In this document: positions 51,390-60,737 of the stretch, one piece after another
How the letters are laid out: each line of letters begins with the position of its first letter
Numbering within the stretch: the stretch's first letter is position 1
Assembly (NCBI GenBank): GCA_019694805.1
Contig: JAIBBG010000002.1
Location: 124,001-188,000, forward strand
DNA from: Flavobacteriales bacterium
GTDB lineage: Bacteria; Bacteroidota; Bacteroidia; Flavobacteriales_D; Sanyastnellaceae
Length of the DNA stretch: 64,000 nucleotides
Direction: 5' to 3'
Translations under genes and position numbers: made by a program
Notes under the pieces: model-generated
What the model saw: the letters and a program-made list of their open reading frames with translations, nothing else
Database searches by the model: none
Told to the model about the DNA's origin: nothing

Positions 51390-52241
51390 TCAATCTTCAC
51401 ATTGGCCTTCCGGAGTGCAAGTAGGTCCTTCGCTAACTTGGATTGTAGCGTTTGGATTGGCCTTTTTCCATTCCTGGTATGATTGCGAAAGTGCCTGAAG
51501 AAATGCCTGAGGTGGTTGTGCCCCTGATATTGCATATTTCCGGTCAAATACAAAAAATGGAACACCCGTTACACCGATCATCTGTGCTTCACGTATGTCC
51601 TGATTTACCAAAAAAGCATAGTCGTCGTTGGTGAGGGATTCCTGAACTTCGGCTTCAGTAAGTCCAATTTCTTTACCCATTTCAACTAACATCTTGGGAT
51701 CACCGAAATTTTTTCCTTCGGTGAAATAGGCCTTGAATAATCTTTCTTCTGCCTGATCACCCAATCCCTTGGTCTTTGCCAATTGGATCATCCGATGAGC
51801 CTGAAAAGAATTGGCAACAACAGCTTGATCAAAGCGATAATCAAGTCCTGCATTTTTTGCCATCATGACTACACGTTCGTGCATGGCTACAGATTGTTCG
51901 TAGCTCATTCCTTTTCTTCCCGCGAGGTATGTATAAACATCAACCCGATGATCGAATTTTTCGGGAATGGAAGGATCGAGTTGAAAGCTCTTCCATTCGA
52001 TCGCTATATGATTGCTATCAGCGAATTCTGCGAGCGCTGCTTCAAAATTTCTTTTACCAATGTAACAAAAAGGACACATGATGTCACTCCAGATTTCGAC
52101 TTTCATGGTGTTTTGATGGCGGATACTATCCATGTTTTCTATTTGATTTGACTTCCCGTTATGTGGATCTGGCATGGATACTTGTCCCCAAGTGGTGACA
52201 GAGACCATTGAAGCGATAAGTAGGAGCCAGTTAAATTTCAT
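51390..52241 (-). CDS. exported DsbA/FrnE-family dithiol oxidoreductase
   Basis: 283 aa. N-terminal signal (WLLLIASMVSVTTWGQ) and spacer, then a FrnE-like domain: VEIWSDIMCPFCYIGKRNFE with CPFC (Cys56, Cys59), helical insertion and a cis-Pro region GVTGVPFFVFDRKYAISGAQ. FrnE-type proteins are usually cytosolic, so the signal peptide is notable. C-terminus has CTPEGQCED. Redox substrate unknown. Confidence 0.9.
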   Translation of the reverse strand: MKFNWLLLIASMVSVTTWGQVSMPDPHNGKSNQIENMDSIRHQNTMKVEIWSDIMCPFCYIGKRNFEAALAEFADSNHIAIEWKSFQLDPSIPEKFDHRVDVYTYLAGRKGMSYEQSVAMHERVVMMAKNAGLDYRFDQAVVANSFQAHRMIQLAKTKGLGDQAEERLFKAYFTEGKNFGDPKMLVEMGKEIGLTEAEVQESLTNDDYAFLVNQDIREAQMIGVTGVPFFVFDRKYAISGAQPPQAFLQALSQSYQEWKKANPNATIQVSEGPTCTPEGQCED

Positions 52242-52428
52242 GGAAGTTGTATTAGGTGCAAAGGTAGTTCCGGCCTTTTCGCTCTATAGGTTGATGTGGA
52301 TCACCAATTGAATATTGATGCAATGTGAGGTCCTTTTGAATTCATTCCGAAGGCGTTTTTACCATTTCAAATATCGCTTTCAGGAAGTACATTCGCACCC
52401 CGGAATTTATTGACTTACAAATACAACG

Positions 52429-52484
52429 GGATGTCTGGCCGCCCGCTCATTGTGAGGTGGCCAATGGTTCAAATCCAGACATCT
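52429..52484 (+). promoter_or_regulatory. tRNA-like leader structure before pheT
   Basis: GGATGTC (52429-52435) pairs with GACATCT (52478-52484), a seven-base acceptor-like stem. Between them: a hairpin TGGCC/GGCCA (52436-52440/52459-52463) with inner CTCA/TGAG, and a T-arm-like TGG-TTCAAAT-CCA (52465-52477). It ends 16 bp before the pheT ATG. There is no D arm or proper anticodon loop, so it is not a tRNA gene. An alternative extends the outer stem to ten bases and breaks the hairpin. Confidence 0.45.
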
Positions 52485-52500
52485 TGCTAACTCAAAGAAC

Positions 52501-54942
52501 ATGAAAATCAGCTATAACTGGCTTTGTGATTATATACAAACATCCTATTCAGTGGATGAGATTGCAGAAATACTCACTGCAACTGGTCTAGAAGTAGAGT
52601 CCGTGGAGAAAGTAGAAGCCATACCAGGCGGTCTAAAAGGCGTGGTTGTCGGTGAAGTGATGACTTGTGAAAAACATCCGGATGCGGATCGATTGAGTCT
52701 CACTCGTGTAAGTATAGGCACTGAAGAGTTGCTTCCAATTGTATGTGGTGCCCCTAATGTAGCTGCCGGTCAAAAGGTACTTGTGGCCACCATTGGAGCG
52801 AAGCTTTTTCCGACAGAAGGCGAACCTTTTGTCATCAAAAAGGGAAAAATTCGTGGACAAGAATCACACGGAATGATTTGCGCGGAGGATGAACTTGGTC
52901 TGGGAAAAAGCCATGCTGGAATCATGGTGCTGGATTCTTCTGCAGTACCGGGTACACCAGCTGCGGCGTTTTTGCAGATCAGTGAGGATTACTGTATTGA
53001 AATAGGATTAACACCCAATAGGACTGATGCGATTTCGCACTATGGTGTAGCTCGTGATCTGCATGCTGCCATTAGAAATATGGTTGGCGCAAAATCTGAT
53101 CAACCTCAGCTCAAAAGACCACGGAGTAAAGCACTTCAAATTTCCAAGAGCATGCCTGCTATTTCGATTGAAGTGGCTGATGTGTCCTCTTGTCCGCGTT
53201 ATTGCGGCATCACCTTGGAAGGTGTAAAGGTGGGGCCATCACCTGAGTGGATGCAGAAGAGACTTTCAGTCATTGGGCTTCGTCCTATCAACAATATCGT
53301 AGATATCACGAACTATGTTCAACATGAAATGGGCCAACCCTTACATGCATTTGATGCGGCACAAATTGGCGGTAACAAAGTGGTTGTGAGAAAGGCATTG
53401 TTGGGAGAAAAATTTGTGACATTAGACGGTGTGGAAAGAGAATTATCATCGGAAGATTTGATGATTTGCGATGAATCTAAGCCCATGTGTATAGCTGGTG
53501 TATTCGGTGGGTTGCACAGTGGTGTGTCGGAATCAACGCAAAAGGTGTTTCTCGAAAGCGCATATTTCAATCCTGTCAGTGTGCGGAAAACAGCCAGAAG
53601 ACACGGGTTACATACTGATGCAAGTTTTCGATTTGAACGTGGTTGTGATCCACAAATCACCATGGAAGCCTTGCATAGGGCTGCAGAGATGATCATCGAA
53701 ATTGCCGGCGGACATGCCGTTGATGAAGCTTTAGATCTTTACACGGAAAAATTCGCTTCACGTCACGTACAATTGAATTGGCAACGTTGTGTTTCATTGA
53801 TCGGTAAAGATCCGGGTAAGGAAGTGGTAAAAAATATTTTGAATGATTTGGAGATAGAGGTGGTAGCGGAACAAGGTGATGAGATGACGTTGTCAGTGCC
53901 GCTTTATCGAAATGACGTTTATCGTGAAGCGGATGTAGTCGAAGAAATATTACGCATCTACGGATATAACAATATTGAATATCCTCAAGGATTGAAATCA
54001 TCGTTGTCATTCGCACCACAACCAGATCCTGAAAAAATCCAACATCGCGCATCTGAGTATTTAGCTGCGAATGGTTTTCATGAGATGATGTCGATGAGTC
54101 TTACCAAATCGAAATACGTCGAATTTCTGCCAGAATCCGAACGTTCTCAAAGTGTCGCTTTGTTGAATCCTTTGAGCAGTGATCTTGGTGTGATGAGACA
54201 AACGCTGTTATTCTCTGGACTGGAGGCTATTTCACTCAATAGAAATCACCGCAATGCTGATCTCAAACTGTTTGAGTTTGGCAAAGTGTATTCTAAGAGC
54301 GAGGACAATTACAACGAAAAGAAAATGTTGTCGCTGTTCTTAAGTGGTAGTCGTCTGCCTGAATCATGGAACAATCAACAGGGGTCAGTTTCATTCCAGG
54401 ATTTAAGAGGTCATTTGGACAACATGTTGAAAGTTGTTTCGATCAGAGGTGCTGCTTATCACACAGTAGAGCATTCATATTTTGATGATGCATTGCAAGT
54501 TGTAGTCGGTAAACATGTGTTGTCAGTACTGGGCAGTATTTCCGGAAAATTATTGCAAGCTTTTGATATCAAAACAGATGTTTGGTATGCTGAGGTGCAT
54601 TGGGACACCATACTCAAATTGCAACCAGAAAAACGCGTCTCTTATAAAGAGCCAGAGAAATTTCCTTCTGTGAGACGTGATCTTTCATTGTTACTCAACA
54701 GATCGGTGAAATATGCCGAAATAGAAAAGTTGGCATATGAATCAGAAAGAAAGCTCTTGCGTGAAGTCAATCTTTTTGATGTTTATGAAGGCAAAAATTT
54801 AGAGGCAGGAAAAAAATCTTATGCAATCAGTTTTGTTCTTCAGGATAGCACCAAGACAATGACCGACCAACAGGTTGATGGCATCATGGCCAAAATCCAG
54901 AAGTCGTTTGAAGAAAAGTTGGGCGCTGAGTTGCGGAAGTGA
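52501..54942 (+). CDS. pheT: phenylalanine-tRNA ligase beta subunit
   Basis: 813 aa, full length. N-terminal B1 domain (MKISYNWLCDYI), tRNA-binding EMAP-like domain (residues 40-155, VVVGEVMTCEKHPDADRLSLTRV), B3/B4 editing domain (DITNYVQHEMGQPLHAFDA), B5 and the catalytic-like core (DVVEEILRIYGYNNI), and the C-terminal anticodon-binding FDX domain (FPSVRRDLSLLL). Pairs with PheS encoded at 37 kb on the opposite strand. Preceded by a structured leader. Confidence 0.97.
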   Translation: MKISYNWLCDYIQTSYSVDEIAEILTATGLEVESVEKVEAIPGGLKGVVVGEVMTCEKHPDADRLSLTRVSIGTEELLPIVCGAPNVAAGQKVLVATIGAKLFPTEGEPFVIKKGKIRGQESHGMICAEDELGLGKSHAGIMVLDSSAVPGTPAAAFLQISEDYCIEIGLTPNRTDAISHYGVARDLHAAIRNMVGAKSDQPQLKRPRSKALQISKSMPAISIEVADVSSCPRYCGITLEGVKVGPSPEWMQKRLSVIGLRPINNIVDITNYVQHEMGQPLHAFDAAQIGGNKVVVRKALLGEKFVTLDGVERELSSEDLMICDESKPMCIAGVFGGLHSGVSESTQKVFLESAYFNPVSVRKTARRHGLHTDASFRFERGCDPQITMEALHRAAEMIIEIAGGHAVDEALDLYTEKFASRHVQLNWQRCVSLIGKDPGKEVVKNILNDLEIEVVAEQGDEMTLSVPLYRNDVYREADVVEEILRIYGYNNIEYPQGLKSSLSFAPQPDPEKIQHRASEYLAANGFHEMMSMSLTKSKYVEFLPESERSQSVALLNPLSSDLGVMRQTLLFSGLEAISLNRNHRNADLKLFEFGKVYSKSEDNYNEKKMLSLFLSGSRLPESWNNQQGSVSFQDLRGHLDNMLKVVSIRGAAYHTVEHSYFDDALQVVVGKHVLSVLGSISGKLLQAFDIKTDVWYAEVHWDTILKLQPEKRVSYKEPEKFPSVRRDLSLLLNRSVKYAEIEKLAYESERKLLREVNLFDVYEGKNLEAGKKSYAISFVLQDSTKTMTDQQVDGIMAKIQKSFEEKLGAELRK

Positions 54943-54984
54943 TCCTTCAGTGAGAGGCAACCAACAGAAATTCAAATCGGTTGA

Positions 54985-55329
54985 TTATGGCTTTCTCTCC
55001 ACTTTATAGGTGGAGATCACTGTATTCATTTTATTCGACGATAAAACAAAGAAGTATGTGGATGCAGGCCAACCAGCAGTATTGATGTACATCTTCTGAT
55101 CTGTCACCTTCTGTCTTTGGAGTTCTTTACCAGACGAAAAATAGATGATCAATTCACTTCCGGCAACCATGTATGGTGATTCCACCACGATGATGTTGTC
55201 TTGATTTTGTGTGTCGCCAAGCTCACTGGAATGGAAATCTGATTGACCAATAACATGGTCTTGCGGCAATTTTGCCCATGCCAACATAAAGGATGGCAAA
55301 AGCAAAAGCACGCTGAGTGCCTTTTTCAT
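54985..55329 (-). CDS. short secreted protein resembling a stand-alone T9SS sorting-type domain
   Basis: 114 aa. Signal peptide MKKALSVLLLLPSFMLAWA. The mature part (about 90 residues) has the strand order of a Por-secretion C-terminal domain: ELIIYFSSGKELQRQKV, MYINTAGWPASTYFFVL, STYKVERK, but lacks the YPNP entry motif. No other domain is attached. Function unknown. Confidence 0.75.
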   Translation of the reverse strand: MKKALSVLLLLPSFMLAWAKLPQDHVIGQSDFHSSELGDTQNQDNIIVVESPYMVAGSELIIYFSSGKELQRQKVTDQKMYINTAGWPASTYFFVLSSNKMNTVISTYKVERKP

Positions 55330-55673
55330 GAGAATTCGTTAGGTTGATATATGACAAATTTGTTGGCCGGACGATGCTTATCCGGCTTGCTATTGGATGA
55401 ATGGGAATAGATAGAGGCCGAACTGGCTGAAGGGGTGGGATTGATATGACCCTGAGCATCTATTCAACCCTCATCAAGCCATCTCATTTCTATTCCACAA
55501 CTCAACACCTTTGAATACTCAAACATACTTTTTTCAAGTGCTCACCATGGGGTGACCATTTTTGCGCAACCGAAAACCATGCGTGTGTTCATGTTCTTGG
55601 GTGATTTGAATCCATTGGCGATCTCGACCTTAAGATTCACATTCAACACCCTAGTTGGAGCAGTAGGAAACTA
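55330..55673. other. 344-bp stretch without a convincing gene
   Basis: Holds a CATTTTTG box (55557-55564, plus strand) next to a TCACC-ATGG-GGTGA inverted repeat (55542-55555). A 65-codon frame follows on the plus strand but overlaps the 3' end of the gene at 55674. Either a small RNA start or nothing; no clear terminator downstream. Confidence 0.4.
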
Positions 55674-56144
55674 TCAGAAGGATGGACAGCCGTATGTGAT
55701 ATATGGCTTTTTTCTCCTTTTGGGTTTTCGAAGTGATTTGTTTTTCTGATGGGGATTCACCGGAGTAAAATTTGCCGGCGGATTCGGATGCTCTTTGTCT
55801 CTTTCAATTTGTTGCTGAGTAGCAGGCGGGATAGGTTTCAACCTGTGTTTCTTCTGTGCACGAAGAGGTGTCACATTCATGCCCAATACGGACAGCAAAG
55901 TGAGTATGTAGAATTTTATTTTGTAAGTCGTGTTGAAGGTTGGAGTGACAATTTGATCGCTATAAAAAATGCCACATGTATCCTGATTGCATTTTGATTT
56001 GATTTCTTTCGGATCGGCATCTCGGAAATCGACGAGTGTTTTATGACATGAGCGACAATAAGATTGTCCATCTTTATTGGTTAGACGAATGCGTGCAACA
56101 GGGCATGGTTGCTCTAAATAAATCTTCTCATTGTCACTGGTCAT
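55674..56144 (-). CDS. small membrane protein with N-terminal CxxC motif region
   Basis: 156 aa. The first 60 residues (QPCPVARIRL, GQSYCRSCHKTLVDFRDADPKEI, then TCGIFYSDQI) match a Cys-rich leader seen at the start of many Bacteroidota TonB-like and regulatory-like proteins. One membrane helix (IKFYILTLLSVLGMNV) and a Pro/Lys-rich tail (NPPANFTPVNPHQKNKSLRK) follow. No TonB domain here. Possibly a metal- or redox-sensing membrane protein. Confidence 0.78.
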   Translation of the reverse strand: MTSDNEKIYLEQPCPVARIRLTNKDGQSYCRSCHKTLVDFRDADPKEIKSKCNQDTCGIFYSDQIVTPTFNTTYKIKFYILTLLSVLGMNVTPLRAQKKHRLKPIPPATQQQIERDKEHPNPPANFTPVNPHQKNKSLRKPKRRKKPYITYGCPSF

Positions 56145-56207
56145 AACGGATAGACCACTTCAGAGAGATGAGGGTTGCGCCCATCCATCCATGATGATAA
56201 TTGATGG

Positions 56208-57428
56208 TCAGAGTGCTGCTAACAATAATCTGATATCCTTCCAACTGAGTTCAAACAGTGAAGCAATGTCTTCGTTGGTGAGTGTGCCATTGTACATGTA
56301 TACACCATTGCGAAATCCCTCCTGATGCTTCACAAGATTAGAAATCCCTCCTTCATCTCCAATGGCGATCACGGTAGGTGCGAAAATATTGGAGAGAGCA
56401 TAGGATGCTGTTCTGGAAACCCTTGATGCAATGTTTGGAACGCAATAGTGAATGACACCATGCTCTTTGAAAACAGGCTTATCATGTGTGGTTACACGGG
56501 ATGTTTCGAAACATCCACCTTGGTCGATGCTCACATCAACAATCACGCTGCCATATTTCATATTGCTCACCATGTCTTCGGTAACGATCACCGGAGTTCT
56601 TCCACCCGATGTATGTATTGCTCCAATGGCTACATCAGCGGTATCAAGTGCATTGCGCAATTCAGATGGTTGAATGGTACTGGTCCATAAGCGAAATCCG
56701 ATATCATTCTGAAGTCTTCTTAGTTTATAAGTGCTGTTGTCAAACACTTTCACACTTGCACCAAGACCAAGCGCTGCGCGCGCGGCGGATTCAGCAACCG
56801 TGCCGGCACCGAGAATAACCACTTCGGTAGGTTTGACACCCGAAATTCCACCGAACATCAATCCCTGTCCACCATTGGCATGGCTGAGGTATTCAGCTGC
56901 AATAAGGACTGCTGTATTACCTGCTATTTCTCCCATAGCACGAACAACAGGAAAAATATTTGTTTCATCTTTGATGTAGTCCCATGCAATGGCGGTCATC
57001 TTTTTGGTTGCCAATGCATGGAATGTTTCCACTTTTTGAACAGGAAGATGAATGGCAGATACAAGGGTTTGTCGACCTGGCATCATGTCGATTTCCTGCA
57101 AGCTGGGAGGGGCAACTTTCATGATGATTTCACTGCGAAAAACATCCTCGGCTGAATAAACGATTCGTGCCCCAGCTTCACTGTAATCGTGATCTTGAAA
57201 ATTGGCTTCTTTACCTGCATTGGTTTCAATAATCACCTCGTGACCATTGTTCACCAATAAGGCTACACTCTCTGGAACGAGGGCTACCCTGCGTTCTTGA
57301 AAAGAAGTTTCTCGAGGTATGCCAATCGTGAGTCGGGATTGCTTCTTCGCGATGGCCACAAGTTCTTCTTGTGGCATCAGGCTGGCTTCTTTGGCCAATG
57401 CCCTGATGGATTCTTTTTTATTGTCCAT
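56208..57428 (-). CDS. ald: alanine dehydrogenase
   Basis: 406 aa. NAD-dependent oxidative deamination of L-alanine. N-terminal ~30-residue helical extension, then IGIPRETSFQERRVALVPESV, the active-site region VSAIHLPVQ, Rossmann motif VVILGAGTVAESAARAALGLGA and the family end VIHYCVPNIASRVSRTASYALSN. The N-terminal extension is common in the Bacteroidota version. Confidence 0.95.
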   Translation of the reverse strand: MDNKKESIRALAKEASLMPQEELVAIAKKQSRLTIGIPRETSFQERRVALVPESVALLVNNGHEVIIETNAGKEANFQDHDYSEAGARIVYSAEDVFRSEIIMKVAPPSLQEIDMMPGRQTLVSAIHLPVQKVETFHALATKKMTAIAWDYIKDETNIFPVVRAMGEIAGNTAVLIAAEYLSHANGGQGLMFGGISGVKPTEVVILGAGTVAESAARAALGLGASVKVFDNSTYKLRRLQNDIGFRLWTSTIQPSELRNALDTADVAIGAIHTSGGRTPVIVTEDMVSNMKYGSVIVDVSIDQGGCFETSRVTTHDKPVFKEHGVIHYCVPNIASRVSRTASYALSNIFAPTVIAIGDEGGISNLVKHQEGFRNGVYMYNGTLTNEDIASLFELSWKDIRLLLAAL

Positions 57429-57667
57429 AGAGGAGTTGCAGGTAGGGGAAATCGGGAAACGAATATAACCATTTCAGACCCTATGAAATTGACCTTAACA
57501 AGATAGATTTCAAGAAGGGTAATTGATGGGCTTTCTCATTTGAAATCCTTGAGTGACAGGGTGTGGCGTTATGAGAGTACGATTTCAATAGAAGAAATGA
57601 ACAGTGTTATTGAACGATTTAGGCTGTGAAGTGGAGTTATCATATTTTCGCCTAAATCACCAGAACT

Positions 57668-58960
57668 ATGAATCGATTGCTTTTTCTATTTTCTAGCATT
57701 TTACTTCTTTTACTGAGCTCATGCTCTTCGGATCTTGAAAAGGAAAGAAAAGCGTATGAGGAATCTTTAGAATCATATCAGGTGGTGATGTATCGTGGCA
57801 CGAAGATGATGGTGCGCGCTTCATCAGGTGTGGTCATGAATGAGACAGATTTTAGTAAGATGCTCAAAATCGAAGATGACAAAATTGGCACTGCAACGGA
57901 AGTATACAAGTTTGTGCAATACATGAGTGAAGTGGCAAAGGATACCACTGGAAAGGCGGCGGAAAATATCGATTGGATGAAATTGGGCGAAGAAATATAT
58001 GATCTCCGCAAAGTGATACTTGAAACGGATGAAGATCAATATCCCATGTTTCTCGATTTGGCACCTGATTCAGCCCAAATTCCGCTGAGAACATTTCTTG
58101 CGACAAATCAACTGAAGTATTCCAATTCGATGGAACATTTGTTTTTTGGCATGTTGGGCACATTGTCCTTTGCAGCGCCTCGAGAAATCAATATGTATGA
58201 GCTCTCTAAAGTGTACAAAGAAGATATTGGCAACAATGAACTTTGGTTTTTGAAAGAGCTGACAGAAACGATCAATATCTCGCTTTGTGATTGGCATTAT
58301 CTGGCTGAAGACCGTGTTACCCGCTTGATTGAATCCTACGAAAAAGAACCATGCTCTGCACAAATACTCAGTGCCAATAGCAGTCAACAAATTAATTCTG
58401 CCTCTTTTTCCAAAGCCATACTTGCATCGTGCTACGGGCTTCGTGCTTATGAAAGATATAAGTTGTCAGAAAAGGACGATGATAAAAAGGAAGAGGCCGT
58501 GAATGATGCAGTGTTGGCCGTTGACCTCACCAATCAATCCGGTCTGGACATACCCGAACTCGACCTTCTCGCTGCATCTTTGAGTGCATTGAATAAAGAC
58601 ACACAAAAAACGAAAATGTATTGTGAGCGAATAACCAATAACCCGAAGTCAAATGAGAATTTGCGGACTTCAGCTCAACAGATGATAGTCATGATAGATC
58701 AAGGTGATGAAGATGAACTGGCAGAAATCTCTGAAAAAAATCTGGAAGACAAACTGACCATAATTTATGCAGCGAAAGATCTATTGGGCCTCACTTTAAA
58801 CAAAGAAGAATACGCTACAGGTATGTTGGAAGATGCAAAAGATAATCCGATAGAAACCACGTTCGCTTTCTTGAAAATCTATTGCGTAGAAACAAAAAAC
58901 ATGCAGTTGTTCTTAGAAGTAAACAAGCTGGAACAAAAATGGAACGACTTGATTCACTAA
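57668..58960 (+). CDS. lipoprotein with helical/TPR-like repeats
   Basis: 430 aa. Lipobox LLSSC at Cys19. The rest is almost all helical with weak TPR-like periodicity (e.g. FSKAILASCYGLRAYERYKLSEKDD, LDLLAASLSALNKDTQKTKMYCERI). Highly charged. No recognised family. Ends 4 bp before the convergent PAP2 gene. Confidence 0.8.
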   Translation: MNRLLFLFSSILLLLLSSCSSDLEKERKAYEESLESYQVVMYRGTKMMVRASSGVVMNETDFSKMLKIEDDKIGTATEVYKFVQYMSEVAKDTTGKAAENIDWMKLGEEIYDLRKVILETDEDQYPMFLDLAPDSAQIPLRTFLATNQLKYSNSMEHLFFGMLGTLSFAAPREINMYELSKVYKEDIGNNELWFLKELTETINISLCDWHYLAEDRVTRLIESYEKEPCSAQILSANSSQQINSASFSKAILASCYGLRAYERYKLSEKDDDKKEEAVNDAVLAVDLTNQSGLDIPELDLLAASLSALNKDTQKTKMYCERITNNPKSNENLRTSAQQMIVMIDQGDEDELAEISEKNLEDKLTIIYAAKDLLGLTLNKEEYATGMLEDAKDNPIETTFAFLKIYCVETKNMQLFLEVNKLEQKWNDLIH

Positions 58961-58964
58961 GAAC

Positions 58965-59726
58965 TCATTCGTCGTAATCCCTATGCATGATGACATTTCT
59001 TGAGGGCTCAAAATAGAGCAGTAGGTTGCCTATCAGCAATCCGGTGGCAGCTCCAAATGTGACGTCTAAGGCAGAATGCGCGCCAAGGGTAACGCGGGAT
59101 GTTGCCACCAACACAGCCCATATATAAGGAAGTAGATAAAATTGTCTGGCAGTTTTGCTTCGGGAGTACTTCATACTGAAAGCAAGAATGGCCGCCAGCA
59201 AAAACGAATTGAAAGAATGGCCGGAAGGGAAGGAGTAGCCAGACTCGTCAATCCAATGATCCAACACCATGGGATGAATCGTTTTCAATTTGTTTAAGTT
59301 GACCTTGACTACGGAATCCATAATTTCTTTTCGGCGACTGCTTTCGAAAGTATAGAAGTAGTTTTCATCATATTTCGGATCGACTTGACTGAACACATAA
59401 TGATGGCTCGGCCTATGGATTTTCAATTCCTCTTTGATGAGGTGCTCATTGATCCACGCGAAAAAACCCAATGTGACGATGAGGGTAATCATCGATCTGA
59501 AAAATGTCTTGACCTTCTGGCTTGTGTCTTCTACAAGTCGGGTATAGAATAAGCTGGCCACCATGATGAGTATCAAAGTGCCGTATTTACCTCCACTACC
59601 GGATATCATCCAGGATGTCAATGCCAAACGGGATCCTGAATCCACGGTGGTAAAAGCAATAGGCATGGTCCATACGATGATTACCAAAATCAGCCACCAA
59701 ATGATGGAAGAGCGGAAAATTGTCAT
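58965..59726 (-). CDS. PAP2-family membrane phosphatase
   Basis: About 253 aa from ATG 59726. About five or six hydrophobic segments. All three PAP2 motifs: KIHRPSHHYVF (K...RP), YSFPSGHSFNSFLLA (PSGH) and ATSRVTLGAHSALDVTFG (SR...H...D). Dephosphorylates lipid phosphates such as undecaprenyl-PP or phosphatidate; exact substrate not readable. The upstream in-frame start at 59774 is not favoured. Confidence 0.92.
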   Translation of the reverse strand: MTIFRSSIIWWLILVIIVWTMPIAFTTVDSGSRLALTSWMISGSGGKYGTLILIMVASLFYTRLVEDTSQKVKTFFRSMITLIVTLGFFAWINEHLIKEELKIHRPSHHYVFSQVDPKYDENYFYTFESSRRKEIMDSVVKVNLNKLKTIHPMVLDHWIDESGYSFPSGHSFNSFLLAAILAFSMKYSRSKTARQFYLLPYIWAVLVATSRVTLGAHSALDVTFGAATGLLIGNLLLYFEPSRNVIMHRDYDE

Positions 59727-59854
59727 ACGGTAAAGATAAGTTGAGATGGAAAAATCGGTCAAATCACTGCACAAAGGCTGGTGAGTAAACTCATTTAGAA
59801 ATTTTGCTTGCTTCTCTTATTTTTGACCCGAAAATTTAATCATAACCCGACCGC

Positions 59855-60148
59855 ATGGCCCAACACGACGCATCTCACTCTTCTAAAGACAGAACCATTC
59901 TTTGGATCATCATTCCAGCTACCATCGCAGTTTCACTCCTTTTCACCAAGTTGAATCATGGAATGAAACCGGCTCCGGAAGCTTTGAAATCAGATTATGG
60001 TATGCCTAAAAAGGAGGTGAAACATGAAGCGCCTGCCGCTCATGGTCATGAAACCATGGCCATGCCAGCCGATACCACCAGCATGCCCGCAGATACCACG
60101 CATGTGGCTGCTCCAGCTGCTGAAGAGCACGCTCCAGCTCACCATTGA
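59855..60148 (+). CDS. small His/Ala/Met-rich single-helix membrane protein
   Basis: 97 aa. One membrane helix (TILWIIIPATIAVSLLFTKL) near the N-terminus. The C-terminal 55 residues are rich in His, Ala, Pro and Met (APAAHGHETMAMPADTTS, AEEHAPAHH), suggesting metal binding. No family recognised; its short gap to tsaE is on the opposite strand. Confidence 0.78.
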   Translation: MAQHDASHSSKDRTILWIIIPATIAVSLLFTKLNHGMKPAPEALKSDYGMPKKEVKHEAPAAHGHETMAMPADTTSMPADTTHVAAPAAEEHAPAHH

Positions 60149-60152
60149 TTTT

Positions 60153-60569
60153 TCAGAAACGTATCGATCTGTGATCACCGTGGTCTTCCAGGGTGATGCT
60201 GCATGTGTTTTCCGGAAGGAAAGGCTTGGCCATTTCAGGCCACTCAATGAATACCCAATATCCATCGCGCAGGTATTCCTCAAAGCCAAACTCCAGAAGT
60301 TCCTTTTCATTTTTGATCCTGTACAGGTCAAAATGAAAAACTTTGTTCTGTGGTGATAGGTACTCATTCACCAGCGAAAAAGTGGGACTGCCTTGAAACT
60401 CAAATCCCAGTTTGTTGCAAAGAGCAGCGACGAATGTGGTTTTACCTGCGCCCATTTCTCCATGAATCATGAATATTCCTGGTTTCGAATGTTGTTCGAA
60501 AAAGCGTCCTGCCAAATTCGGTAGGTCTGCCGGGCTTTCTGATGTGTATGCTTGAGTTTGTTGTGACAT
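60153..60569 (-). CDS. tsaE: tRNA t6A-synthesis ATPase TsaE
   Basis: About 138 aa. Walker A GEMGAGKTTF, then GFEFQGSPTFSLVNEY and FHFDLYRI, and the Walker-B-like WVFIEWPEM. Works with TsaB, TsaD and TsaC in N6-threonylcarbamoyladenosine synthesis. ATG 60569 (MSQQTQAY) rather than the upstream TTG at 60581. Confidence 0.95.
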   Translation of the reverse strand: MSQQTQAYTSESPADLPNLAGRFFEQHSKPGIFMIHGEMGAGKTTFVAALCNKLGFEFQGSPTFSLVNEYLSPQNKVFHFDLYRIKNEKELLEFGFEEYLRDGYWVFIEWPEMAKPFLPENTCSITLEDHGDHRSIRF

Positions 60570-60725
60570 CCAGTTTGGCAAAACTAATGCGGGAACTCCG
60601 GTGTTGGCGATTTCTTGCGAACAGGTCCCTAGAAGGTAACTTATGCGGGATTTCTACTCGACATCCTCAAAGAGTGTGTAAACACGATTCAGAAAAATTA
60701 AGTGATCACTTTCTTCAGCGCCTGC

Positions 60726-60733
60726 TAATTTTG
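60726..60733 (+). promoter_or_regulatory. TAATTTTG box directly before the HMG-CoA lyase ATG
   Basis: TAnnTTTG match ending 4 bases before the ATG; if real, the message would be leaderless. Confidence 0.4.
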
Positions 60734-60737
60734 CGAC

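Noticed and set aside
52429..52484. a tRNA gene before pheT
   Set aside because: The T-arm and acceptor look right but there is no D arm, no seven-base anticodon loop with T33, and only three T-stem pairs; kept as a leader structure instead.
55552..55749. 65-codon plus-strand frame
   Set aside because: Overlaps the end of the opposite gene, starts at the -7-like box and shows no family motif.
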